From Planctomycetaceae bacterium (GTDB lineage: Bacteria > Planctomycetota > Planctomycetia > Pirellulales > Lacipirellulaceae), in contig PABB01000034.1 in assembly GCA_002702655.1 (NCBI GenBank), positions 1-57,031 on the forward strand: a DNA stretch of 57,031 nucleotides. Reading direction: 5' to 3'. Made by a program: the position numbers and the translations under genes. Shown here piece by piece: positions 46,191 through 54,171 of the stretch. Position 1 is the stretch's first letter; every line of letters begins with the position of its first letter. The notes beneath the pieces were generated by a model, which ran no database searches, was not told the DNA's origin, and saw nothing but the letters and a program-made list of their open reading frames with translations.

Positions 46191-46469
46191 GAATCGGGCC
46201 ATCCATGGCGGGTAAGGGGCGCGCCGCGCAAACCGATCTCGCGTGCGGCTCTCCCTTAAAATCGGGTCCCCGCGGCCCCGGCCTCGAACCAATCGGCAGG
46301 TGCTGCGATCGCTGAGTCAGGGCGAATGTTACCGCCTGGGGCGAGTTTGCGGGTCAACGCCATAGGAGCGGGCCCGCGGCAATGCGGGTCTGCATTTGCG
46401 GGCGGATATGGTAGATTCACCGCCTGCGTTCCCGCCAAACTCCCGCCTTCGCCCCGCCGCCTCCGTGCC

Positions 46470-47567
46470 ATGGATGACCGCCCGCAGCGCTGGAACTTTC
46501 GCCCGCACCCGCTGTTGCGCGGGGGCCATGTGCAAACGTTCGCCGGAATTTACCTGCCGCGGCGGGATCGGCCGTACGCGGCCACGCGGCATCTGGTTCC
46601 CTGCGACGCAACGCCGCCGCACGACGGCGGCGACCAGCTCGTTTTGCACGAAGATCGCCCCGCCGCGTGGCGCGAGGGCGAGCCGGTGGTGCTGCTGATT
46701 CACGGCTTTGCCGGGTGCTACGCCAGCACTTACATGACGCGCATGGCGGAACGGTTGGTGCAGCGCGGCTACTGCGTGTTCCGCATGGACATGCGCGGCT
46801 GCGGCGAGGGCCGCCACGTCGCCCGCAAACCGACGCACTGCGGCGCCTACGCCGACGTTGGCGCGGCGGTGCGGTTTATTGCGGGCCGCTATCCCGACTC
46901 GCCGGCGATGGCGGTCGGCTTTTCGCTGGGCGGGGCCTTGTGCCTCGGCTTGCTGGCCGACGCGGGACCCTGTCGAGTCGGCAATCTGCAGCGCGTGCTG
47001 GCAGTCTGTCCGCCTATTGATCTGTTCGACGTGGAGCGGCGCTTCGAGCAACGCGGCGGGCGCCCCTATGATAAATTCTTCGTCAAGCTGATCTGGAAAC
47101 AGATCCTGGATCGTTGGCAGCGGTATCCCGAGTTGGCGCCCGCGACCATACCGCCGCGTCCCAAGCGGCTCAAACAGATCGACGAAACGATCGTCGCCCC
47201 CGCAGCCGGGTACGCCGGCGCCCACGATTACTACGCCAATACGCAAGTCGGCCCGAGGCTGATTGAAATCGAGCAGCCTGCCACGATCATTGCCTCGGCC
47301 GACGACCCGATCGTGCCCACGGCGCCGCTGCTCGCCTATCCGCGCGGCGAATCGGTGGAAGTGATCATTGCCGAGGGGGGCGGCCACCTGGGGTTCATCG
47401 GGGACACGCGCGTGACGCTCGATCCCGACTATCGCTGGCTCGATTGGCGGATCATCGATTGGGTGGAGGGCGTCGCGCTGAATGGCGCCGCGACGCATCA
47501 GAGCGAGCTGACCGAGTCCACGGACGACTCCGCCGCCGTCGCCGCGGGCGAGACGGCCGGTGCGTGA
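46470..47567 (+). CDS. Alpha/beta hydrolase of the YheT family
   Basis: 365 residues from ATG at 46470. The N-terminus NFRPHPLLRGGHVQTFAGIYLP is the YheT (UPF0017) signature. The hydrolase core follows: VVLLIHGFAGCYASTYM with the oxyanion region, nucleophile Ser152 in VGFSLGG, Asp in ASADDPIVPTAPLL and His in GGGHLGFIGD. The triad is complete, so it is probably an active esterase/lipase-like enzyme; the physiological substrate is unknown. Its last 70 bases overlap the end of the convergent ZIP transporter gene. Confidence 0.9.
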   Translation: MDDRPQRWNFRPHPLLRGGHVQTFAGIYLPRRDRPYAATRHLVPCDATPPHDGGDQLVLHEDRPAAWREGEPVVLLIHGFAGCYASTYMTRMAERLVQRGYCVFRMDMRGCGEGRHVARKPTHCGAYADVGAAVRFIAGRYPDSPAMAVGFSLGGALCLGLLADAGPCRVGNLQRVLAVCPPIDLFDVERRFEQRGGRPYDKFFVKLIWKQILDRWQRYPELAPATIPPRPKRLKQIDETIVAPAAGYAGAHDYYANTQVGPRLIEIEQPATIIASADDPIVPTAPLLAYPRGESVEVIIAEGGGHLGFIGDTRVTLDPDYRWLDWRIIDWVEGVALNGAATHQSELTESTDDSAAVAAGETAGA

Positions 47568-48421
47568 CGGTGCACCAGGCCCTCCAACTGCGCCACTGCC
47601 ATTGAAACGGCTAAGCCCGCCAACAGGGCCAACGACAGTTTCACCCGGTCATGATGGTGAAACTGCAGCTCCGGCAGCAGATCGCTGAGCGAGATGCACA
47701 AGAACGTGCCGGAGGAGAACGCCAATGCGTAGGCAACCACGGCGCCAGTCGACTCCCCGCGCGTCAGCCCCAAATAGAAGATCGCCGCGCCCAGGGGGAT
47801 GGCCAGCGAAAACAACCCGTTGACCGTTTGCCGCCACCGCAGCGAGCGATCGTTGCGCTCCATCAGCATGCTGATGGTCATCGAATCGAACGGCTTGTGC
47901 AACAAGATCACCAGAAACGTGCCGAGCCCCGCTAGGGGCAGCGTGTCGTGGCGGTGCACCACGCTCGCCCCCAGCGCCACGCCGCCCAGGATGCTGTGCA
48001 GCGTGAGCCCCAGCGCCGCTCCCGCCCAGGTGATATCGTGGTGATCGTGCCCGTGGTCGCCGCACTCGTGCTCGTGCAACGTGCCGTCCGGTTCCGTTTC
48101 GACATCGTGGTGGTGGTAACAGAAGAACCGCTCGATGAAGAACATTGCCAGCCAGCCGGCCAGCACCCACAGCATGATCCGCATATCGGTCGCACTGGTC
48201 GCCTGCGGGTCGCTCGCAGCGGCGGCCGCCCGCGCCTCCGCCAACGCATGCGGCAACATGTGCAACAGCCCGATCCCAAACATGGCCGCCGCGACGAAGC
48301 TGACGGCAATTTGCATCCGCCGATGCGTCAGCCGGAACCACACCGGAACCATCCCGCCGGCCAGCGACGCGGCCAAAATGGCCAGGCAGTAGTAGGTCAG
48401 CGGGACAAGCGGATCGGTCAC
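47498..48421 (-). CDS. ZIP-family metal transporter
   Basis: 307 residues from ATG at 48421. About eight membrane helices are present; motifs include SFVAAAMFGIGLLHMLPHAL, LGLTLHSILGGVALGASVV (the TM4 His-Ser metal site) and LVILLHKPFDSMTISML (the TM5 His-Lys site). A His-rich loop before TM4 (CYHHHDVETEPDG and HEHECGDHGHDHHD) would bind zinc. The transporter moves Zn2+ or another divalent metal into the cytoplasm. The length is normal for bacterial ZIPs. Its 3' end overlaps the YheT-like gene by 70 bases; its promoter is at 48472-48501. Confidence 0.92.
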   Translation of the reverse strand: MTDPLVPLTYYCLAILAASLAGGMVPVWFRLTHRRMQIAVSFVAAAMFGIGLLHMLPHALAEARAAAAASDPQATSATDMRIMLWVLAGWLAMFFIERFFCYHHHDVETEPDGTLHEHECGDHGHDHHDITWAGAALGLTLHSILGGVALGASVVHRHDTLPLAGLGTFLVILLHKPFDSMTISMLMERNDRSLRWRQTVNGLFSLAIPLGAAIFYLGLTRGESTGAVVAYALAFSSGTFLCISLSDLLPELQFHHHDRVKLSLALLAGLAVSMAVAQLEGLVHRHAPAVSPAATAAESSVDSVSSL

Positions 48422-48471
48422 GGCAGCGAAGCTCGGCGAGAGCCTGAAAGGGCAGGGCAGGGGGGGTGTGT

Positions 48472-48501
48472 AGTATGACCAGCGGGGGTATGGTTCAACA
48501 A
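48472..48501 (-). promoter_or_regulatory. Candidate promoter of the ZIP transporter gene
   Basis: On the minus strand TTGTTG (48496-48501) and CATACT (48472-48477) are 18 bases apart. The transcript then reads ACACACCCCCCCTGCCC. The same arrangement precedes the gamma-glutamyltransferase gene (51045-51074). The leader is about 45 bases. Confidence 0.5.
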
Positions 48502-48631
48502 GCGGCCGCCTAGAGGGGCCAACGGCTCGCGGTCATGCAGCCCCGTATGTCGACCTGCGCCAACAGCACGCCTTAGCCGCCAGTCACCAATTACGAATCG
48601 ACATTTTCCACTCACGAATCACCTCCCCGCC

Positions 48632-49081
48632 ATGCTCGCCTGTGTCCAACGCGTCTCCCGCGCCTCCGTGGTCGTCGAAGGCGAAAACGTCGGCGCCATC
48701 AACCAGGGATTGCTCGTCCTGCTGGGAGTGGCGGCCGACGACAACGAGGTCGACCTACGTTGGTTGGCCGACAAAGTCGTGGGCCTGCGGATCTTCAACG
48801 ACGATGAGGGGAAGATGAACCGCTCGCTGGCGGACGTAGGCGGCGAACTGCTGGTGGTCAGCCAATTCACTCTGCTGGGCGACTGCCGCAAAGGGCGACG
48901 ACCGAGCTTCATCGCCGCGGCGCCGCCGGAGAAGGCCGAGCAGATGTACGACGAGTTTGTCGCCCGCGCTCGCGCCGGCGGCTTGACCGTTGCCACGGGC
49001 CGATTTCGCACGCATATGGACGTCGAGTTGGTGAACGACGGCCCGGTGACGCTGCTGATTGATTCGCGAGAGAGGTCGTGA
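48632..49081 (+). CDS. dtd: D-aminoacyl-tRNA deacylase
   Basis: 149 residues, the normal Dtd length. Motifs: [17 protein letters not shown] at the start, the catalytic [17 protein letters not shown] and the GP motif region [14 protein letters not shown], in which D replaces the more common G before GP. The enzyme frees tRNA of wrongly attached D-amino acids. The stop codon is 4 bases before the next ATG, suggesting coupled translation with the 55-residue membrane protein gene. Confidence 0.95.
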   Translation: MLACVQRVSRASVVVEGENVGAINQGLLVLLGVAADDNEVDLRWLADKVVGLRIFNDDEGKMNRSLADVGGELLVVSQFTLLGDCRKGRRPSFIAAAPPEKAEQMYDEFVARARAGGLTVATGRFRTHMDVELVNDGPVTLLIDSRERS

Positions 49082-49085
49082 CGCC

Positions 49086-49253
49086 ATGATTAAAACGCTT
49101 GTGATTCTCGCAGTAATTGCCGGCGCGTTCTTCCTGCTCTTTCAGTCACTTCGGCTCTGGGGCGGGCTCGACGCGTTCGACTGGAAAGTGCAAGCGCTCG
49201 TCTGCTTGCTGTTGATCGGACTCCCGCTGAGCTTCGTGGCCCGTTCGCTGTAG
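49086..49253 (+). CDS. Small membrane protein (55 aa) coupled to dtd
   Basis: 55 residues from ATG at 49086, 4 bases after the dtd stop. Two hydrophobic helices (TLVILAVIAGAFFLLFQSL and VQALVCLLLIGLPLSFVA) span most of the protein. No motif identifies it. The tight spacing and hydrophobicity support a real gene, probably translated with dtd. It converges on the gamma-glutamyltransferase gene. Confidence 0.55.
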   Translation: MIKTLVILAVIAGAFFLLFQSLRLWGGLDAFDWKVQALVCLLLIGLPLSFVARSL

Positions 49254-49267
49254 ACGCAGTCAAGAGC

Positions 49268-50971
49268 TCAGTACCCCAGCGCCATGCCGTCTTTGCGGGA
49301 CTCGCTGGCGCCGATATACATGCCGCGCTCGGCATCAAACCATATCGCCTGATAGCCGCCAAAGCCGCCGTCGCCGTCCTGCAACTGGTGCCCGCGCTTC
49401 GCCAACTCGTCGCGGGTGGCCGCCGAGAAGCCCGACTCGAGCAGCACGCGGCCGCCGCCCTCCTCGGCCCCCGCGCCGGTGGGCGTCGACGAGCCGTCGT
49501 GCCGCACGCGCGGGGCGTCGCCCGCTTCTTGCAGTCCCATATCGAACTCGAACAGGTTCAGCAGAATCTGCACGTGCCCCTGCGGCTGCATGTCGCCGCC
49601 CATCACGCCGAAGCTCATCACAGGGCGACCAGCCTTGGTGACAAACGCCGGAATGATGGTGTGAAACGGCCGCTTGCCAGGCGCGTAGCTGTTGGCCTGG
49701 CCGGGCGTCAGGTCGAACAGTTCGCCGCGGTCCTGAAAGCAGAAACCCATTCCCGGCGGGCACGGCCCGGCGCCGAATCCGCGGTAGTTGCTCTGAATGA
49801 GCGAGACCATGTTGCGATCTCTGTCGGCCGTGGTCAGGTAGACTGTGTCTCCATCGCGCAGCGCGGGATTCCCGGCGGCGAACGCTTGGCCGGCGGCGTT
49901 CGGTTGAATCAATGACGCACGCTGCCCCGCGTATTCAGCGGAGATGAGCTCACCAACCGGCGCGTCGTAAAACGCGGGGTCGGCATAGAACCGGGCCCGG
50001 TCCTCAAACGCCAGCTTCTTGGCCTCGACAAGGTAGTGCAGATGACCGGGGCTGCCGAAGCCCGCGGTGCGCAAATCGAAATGTTTCAGGATCTGCAGCA
50101 TCTGCAGCGCAGCGATTCCCTGCCCGTTGGGCGGCAGTTCCCACACCTCGTGGCCCGCATACTCGACGCTGACCGGTTCGACCCACTCGCTGCGATGGGC
50201 GGCCAGGTCGTCGTACCGCAGGTAGCCGCCGATGTCGCGCATGAAACTGTCGATGCCGCGGGCGATGGCGCCACGGTAAAACGCATCCGCCCCGCCGTCG
50301 GCAATCTTGTCGAGCGTCGACGCCAGTGCCGGATTGCGGAACAGGTCGCCGTGCCGGGGCGCCTTGCCGCCAGGCATGAACACGTCCGCAAAGCCAGGAT
50401 GCTCCTCATGCACCGCGGCGCCCACCGCCCAGTAATGCGCGATGACCTCCGTCACGACGTAGCCGTCGCGGGCATGGACAATCGCGGGGGCCAGCACCTG
50501 CTCCAACGGCAATTTGCCGAACCGCTTGTGCAGCGTGCACCACCCGTCGACGCACCCGGGCACGGTGATCGGCAGGGGACCGTAGCTGGGCACGCGCTGG
50601 TGGCCCAGCCGCTGAAACTCCTCGGCCGTCAGCCCCTGCGGACTGCGACCGCTGCCGTTCAGGCCGTACAACTTGCCGCTGTCGTTATCCCAGACGATCG
50701 CGAACAAATCGCCGCCGATCCCGCAACTGATCGGCTCGGTCACGCACAGCACGGCATTGGCGGCGATGGCGGCGTCGACCGCGTTGCCGCCGGCCCGCAG
50801 GATGTCGATCGCGGCCAGCGTCGCCAACGGCTGACTGGTCGCCGCCATGCCGTTGGCGCCCACCGCGGGAGAACGAGTCACAAACGGACGCCCGGCGAAG
50901 CGATCCCCGGCCCACAAGCTTGAGGTCGCAAGCAAAGACATCATGGCGAGAGCGAGGGAAGCGATTCTCAT
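49268..50971 (-). CDS. ggt: Gamma-glutamyltransferase
   Basis: 567 residues from ATG at 50971. A signal peptide (IASLALAMMSLLATSSLWAG) precedes the precursor. Large-subunit motifs: AATSQPLATLAAIDILRAGGNAVDAAIAAN and GIGGDLFAIVWD. The autocleavage point is before Thr376 (DGDTVYLTTADRDRNMVSLI), the N-terminal nucleophile of the small subunit. Downstream FGVMGGDMQPQGHVQ is typical. It cleaves and transfers gamma-glutamyl groups (glutathione and other peptides) in the periplasm. The catalytic set is intact. The candidate promoter at 51045-51074 lies about 73 bases upstream. Confidence 0.93.
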   Translation of the reverse strand: MRIASLALAMMSLLATSSLWAGDRFAGRPFVTRSPAVGANGMAATSQPLATLAAIDILRAGGNAVDAAIAANAVLCVTEPISCGIGGDLFAIVWDNDSGKLYGLNGSGRSPQGLTAEEFQRLGHQRVPSYGPLPITVPGCVDGWCTLHKRFGKLPLEQVLAPAIVHARDGYVVTEVIAHYWAVGAAVHEEHPGFADVFMPGGKAPRHGDLFRNPALASTLDKIADGGADAFYRGAIARGIDSFMRDIGGYLRYDDLAAHRSEWVEPVSVEYAGHEVWELPPNGQGIAALQMLQILKHFDLRTAGFGSPGHLHYLVEAKKLAFEDRARFYADPAFYDAPVGELISAEYAGQRASLIQPNAAGQAFAAGNPALRDGDTVYLTTADRDRNMVSLIQSNYRGFGAGPCPPGMGFCFQDRGELFDLTPGQANSYAPGKRPFHTIIPAFVTKAGRPVMSFGVMGGDMQPQGHVQILLNLFEFDMGLQEAGDAPRVRHDGSSTPTGAGAEEGGGRVLLESGFSAATRDELAKRGHQLQDGDGGFGGYQAIWFDAERGMYIGASESRKDGMALGY

Positions 50972-51044
50972 CGGCGTGCCTGCGATGCGCAAAGTTGGGG
51001 GCGAGCTCAAACAACCAAGCTTGGGTTGGACGGGCAGGGGGTGT

Positions 51045-51074
51045 AGTATGGCCGGTAGCCGCTGAGCGAAACAA
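51045..51074 (-). promoter_or_regulatory. Candidate promoter of the gamma-glutamyltransferase gene
   Basis: On the minus strand TTGTTT (51069-51074) and CATACT (51045-51050) are 18 bases apart, followed by ACACCCCCTGCCC. The arrangement copies that of the ZIP gene promoter. Confidence 0.5.
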
Positions 51075-51098
51075 GGCAATCGTTCACGGAGACGGCAA

Positions 51099-53033
51099 AT
51101 GAAAACTCTTGCTTCCGCCGCGCTCCTTCTGGTCGCCATGGTGACGGAAGCGACGAGCGGGGCCGACCACGATCGCTCCGCGTACGTGGTCGCCCGGCCG
51201 GTTTCGTCGTTCGACGCGGACGACGATTTCTCGACGCCGGAGGCGGCGTACGCCACGATCAACCGCTGTTTGGCCGAAGGACGCGGCGACTGGTTGGCGA
51301 TGAGCGCCAGCTCCTTGCGCGATCGCCTTTCTCAGTCGCCGACGCGCCTGCAGAAACCTACGCAGGAAGAAGCTCGGCAGTTCCTCGCAGCGGACATTCT
51401 GAGTGTTCGCGTCGACGGTGGCGACTTCGCCCAGGTGATTGCGAGATGGCCGTCCGGCTCGAAGCGAATCGACGTGCGGACCTTCGAACTGGAAAACGGC
51501 CGCTGGCTCAACGCGGGCAACAGCCGCTACGCGTCCGTGGAGGCGGCCGAGTCCGCTTTCCGCCGCGTGCTGCACCGACGCAACGATCTGGAGACGATTC
51601 GCTCCCGCCCGCCGATTGACGATCCGGACGCGCTACTCGCCGATTGCGTTGCCTACCTGCGCGAACACGGACAACCGCCGCTGCAGTTCGTGCTGGACGC
51701 GTTGGGGAGTCATCGTTTGGTGGCGATCGGCGAGGTTCACCACCGCCCGACGTACTGGCAACTCAACAGCGCCATCGTGCGCGACCCGCGGTTCGCAGAA
51801 GTCGCTGGCACGATCTACCTGGAACTGCCGATGCACGCGCAGCCGTTGGTCGACCAGTTTCTCGCCGCCGAGGAACTGAACACGGCGCTGGTGATCGAGA
51901 CGCTCCGCGACAATCTATGGACCGGCTGGCCCGACGCGGCGATGCTCGACTTCTTTGTTTCTGTCTGGGAAACAAACCGGCAGCTCGATCCCCAGCGCCG
52001 CATTCGCATCGTGCTGGTCGACATGCAGCGGCCCTGGCGCGAGCTGATTCGCGAGCAGCGACTGCACAAGTACGATGGCGACCGCAATCAACTCATGGCG
52101 GATAACATCCGCCGCGACATGGCGACGTCAGCCGATCCGCGACACGCCCTGTTCATCGTCGGTTACGCCCACCTGGAGTCCGTTCGCCACGCCGGCGCGG
52201 AAAAACCGCGCCGCACGGCGGGCGTGATTCTGCGCGAGTGGCTGCACGACAATCTGCTGACAATCGTCCAGCACGGTCCGATGATCGCCAACATGGGGCG
52301 CGTCTTTGGTCGCGCGGCCGAGGGTTTGTTCGACGAAGCATTCGCTGAACAAGGTCACGCCCCGGTGGCCTTTTCGCTCCGTGGCAGTCAGTTCGGTACG
52401 CATCGCTTCGATCTCAATGGCGACGAGCGCGACAGCGCCATGAGCAACTTCGAGGAGGCGTTCGACGCGTACCTGTATCTCGGCCCGCTGGAAGACGAAC
52501 GTTTCTCGCCGCTGATTTCGGGTTTCTACACCGACGACTTTGCCCAAGAACTCGATCAACGTTACCGCTTGCTGACCGGCAAGGGGCTGGTCGAGGGCCT
52601 GCGGCTGCCGGCCGCAGACGGGCAAAGTCTCGCCCAGTGGATGGGCCATTCGTGGGGCCAGCCGCGGACGTGGAACTCACGATTGGGCCCCAAGACTCGC
52701 TGGCGGATGGACGACGGGGCAGGGGAGTACCTCGTGTGGAACGATCCGCCGGCAATGCCGACGATCGACGCCGACCCCACGACCCGCAACGGCATGATCC
52801 GCCTCGTCGAGGACTTCCTGCAACACAACTTTCGCGACATTCAGAACCGCCGGACGGTCGAGTGGGGCGGGGCGGCAGTCGACTCCGCTGGCAACCGGTC
52901 GATCGACTACCGGTTCGAATCCGCGTCGGCTGGCGGCGCGCGAACCGCGGTTTTTCGATTCACCTTCGCGCCCAATGGCGGACTGATCTCCGTGATCGAA
53001 ATGCAAGAGCAGCCTGCGGCTATTCCCCCGTGA
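51099..53033 (+). CDS. Secreted EreA/ChaN-like protein of unknown function
   Basis: 644 residues. A signal peptide (TLASAALLLVAMVTEATSG) precedes a beta-rich N-terminal part (about 40-140). The central domain (about 200-420) carries HRLVAIGEVHHRPTYWQLN, TIYLELPMHAQPLVDQFL and HALFIVGYAHLESVRH. The G-E-x-H-H, Y-L-E-L and G-x-x-H spacing matches the ChaN / erythromycin-esterase-like (EreA) clan. The C-terminal part contains further beta elements. Function within that clan is varied (haem binding in ChaN, esterase in EreA, metalloprotease in TIKI). It may be an esterase or peptidase acting outside the cytoplasm. It overlaps the convergent GH43 gene by 14 bases. Confidence 0.7.
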   Translation: MKTLASAALLLVAMVTEATSGADHDRSAYVVARPVSSFDADDDFSTPEAAYATINRCLAEGRGDWLAMSASSLRDRLSQSPTRLQKPTQEEARQFLAADILSVRVDGGDFAQVIARWPSGSKRIDVRTFELENGRWLNAGNSRYASVEAAESAFRRVLHRRNDLETIRSRPPIDDPDALLADCVAYLREHGQPPLQFVLDALGSHRLVAIGEVHHRPTYWQLNSAIVRDPRFAEVAGTIYLELPMHAQPLVDQFLAAEELNTALVIETLRDNLWTGWPDAAMLDFFVSVWETNRQLDPQRRIRIVLVDMQRPWRELIREQRLHKYDGDRNQLMADNIRRDMATSADPRHALFIVGYAHLESVRHAGAEKPRRTAGVILREWLHDNLLTIVQHGPMIANMGRVFGRAAEGLFDEAFAEQGHAPVAFSLRGSQFGTHRFDLNGDERDSAMSNFEEAFDAYLYLGPLEDERFSPLISGFYTDDFAQELDQRYRLLTGKGLVEGLRLPAADGQSLAQWMGHSWGQPRTWNSRLGPKTRWRMDDGAGEYLVWNDPPAMPTIDADPTTRNGMIRLVEDFLQHNFRDIQNRRTVEWGGAAVDSAGNRSIDYRFESASAGGARTAVFRFTFAPNGGLISVIEMQEQPAAIPP

Positions 53034-54024
53034 ACTCGCCGACGACCTTGAGTGTCTCGCCCGTGTCCTCCAGTTCAAAGATCCGCGGCCGCGCTTCACG
53101 GTTGTTGGGCGAGTGCAGCACCATCATCACCCGGCCGTCGAACGTTTCAAACAGCATGGCGTGTCCTCCGTCGCGCTGGTACAGCGGCTCGGCTTGTTGG
53201 CGCCAGGGACCGGCAAGTTTGCCCGAATCAGAAATGGCGAGTCCCACGGTGTAGCCGCCATTCCCGAAACCGGACCAGACCATAAACAGCTTGCCGGATT
53301 TGCTGAGCCGCAGATAGGGACCATCGGTGACAAAGCAGCCCTCGGTGGCCGAGATTTGCGCCCAGGGACCGTCGCTGCCTCGGAACATCAGTTGCGGCTC
53401 GCCGATTGTCTTGGACAGATCGTCGGTCAGTCCCAGATACTCGATCGTGCCGTTGGAGATCTGGACCCACTCGTGGCAATACACGACGTAGGGCTTGCCG
53501 TCTTCAACCCACAACGTGGCGTCCAACGTCATCAACTCCGGCGGCAGCGTCGAGTGATTGGCAAACGGCGTGAAGGGCCCTGTGGGCGCATCCCCGACGA
53601 GGATCTGCGAGCTGCGCCGCACGCGCGGCCGCCAGTTGGGCCACTGTTCATCGAGCAAGTGCCGCGTGTCGAACGTGAGAAACAGGTAATATTTATCGCG
53701 GTATTTGTGCATCTCCGGCGCCCAGATGCCCACTACGGGGATCTCGCCCCAGATGTCCTCGGGCGTGCGAAAAATCGTCTGCGGGCCTTGCCACGTTTTC
53801 AGGTCGCGGCTGGTGAAGATCCGCACGCTGTTGCGACCCGGGCCGACCATGTAGTAGGTCTGCATGGCGGCGTCCGGCAGGATGCAAACGTCGCGCAGGC
53901 GAACGTCAGCCAGGGGAATCGACTCAACGGCGTCCTCGGCGGCGGATCGCTGTTGCGCCTGAGCGGGCCACGCCGCCGCGCAGACGATAAGTAACAACCA
54001 GATCGCGTGTCTGTTGTCCGTCAT
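53020..54024 (-). CDS. Glycoside hydrolase, GH43-type
   Basis: 334 residues from ATG at 54024; upstream open sequence to 54153 is not protein-like. A signal peptide (IWLLLIVCAAAWPAQAQ) precedes a five-bladed propeller. GH43-like motifs: LADVRLRDVCILPDAAMQTYYMVG (first catalytic Asp), VVGIWAPEMHKYRDKYYLFLTF, ATEGCFVTDGPYLRLSKSGKLFMVWSG (Glu) and GHAMLFETFDGRVMMVLHSP. This suggests an arabinan/xylan-active or related enzyme. The three acid residues of the family appear to be in place, but the subfamily is not determinable by eye. Confidence 0.85.
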   Translation of the reverse strand: MTDNRHAIWLLLIVCAAAWPAQAQQRSAAEDAVESIPLADVRLRDVCILPDAAMQTYYMVGPGRNSVRIFTSRDLKTWQGPQTIFRTPEDIWGEIPVVGIWAPEMHKYRDKYYLFLTFDTRHLLDEQWPNWRPRVRRSSQILVGDAPTGPFTPFANHSTLPPELMTLDATLWVEDGKPYVVYCHEWVQISNGTIEYLGLTDDLSKTIGEPQLMFRGSDGPWAQISATEGCFVTDGPYLRLSKSGKLFMVWSGFGNGGYTVGLAISDSGKLAGPWRQQAEPLYQRDGGHAMLFETFDGRVMMVLHSPNNREARPRIFELEDTGETLKVVGEFTGE

Positions 54025-54171
54025 CAGATAGTCCGGGCTCAAAGAAAAGAGATGGGCGACCGCTCTCGCAGCCGCCCATCCTATGCGGGCGCCAATCTGG
54101 GGGCCAATCTGTTTGGAACGATGTGATCGGCAAGCGTGTTGGCTGCCCCACATTCGCCATTCTCCTCTTGG

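Noticed and set aside
52900-52935. GGTTCGAATCC tRNA-like T-arm core
   Set aside because: It lies inside the 644-residue coding frame (YRFESAS) and no acceptor, D or anticodon arms are visible.
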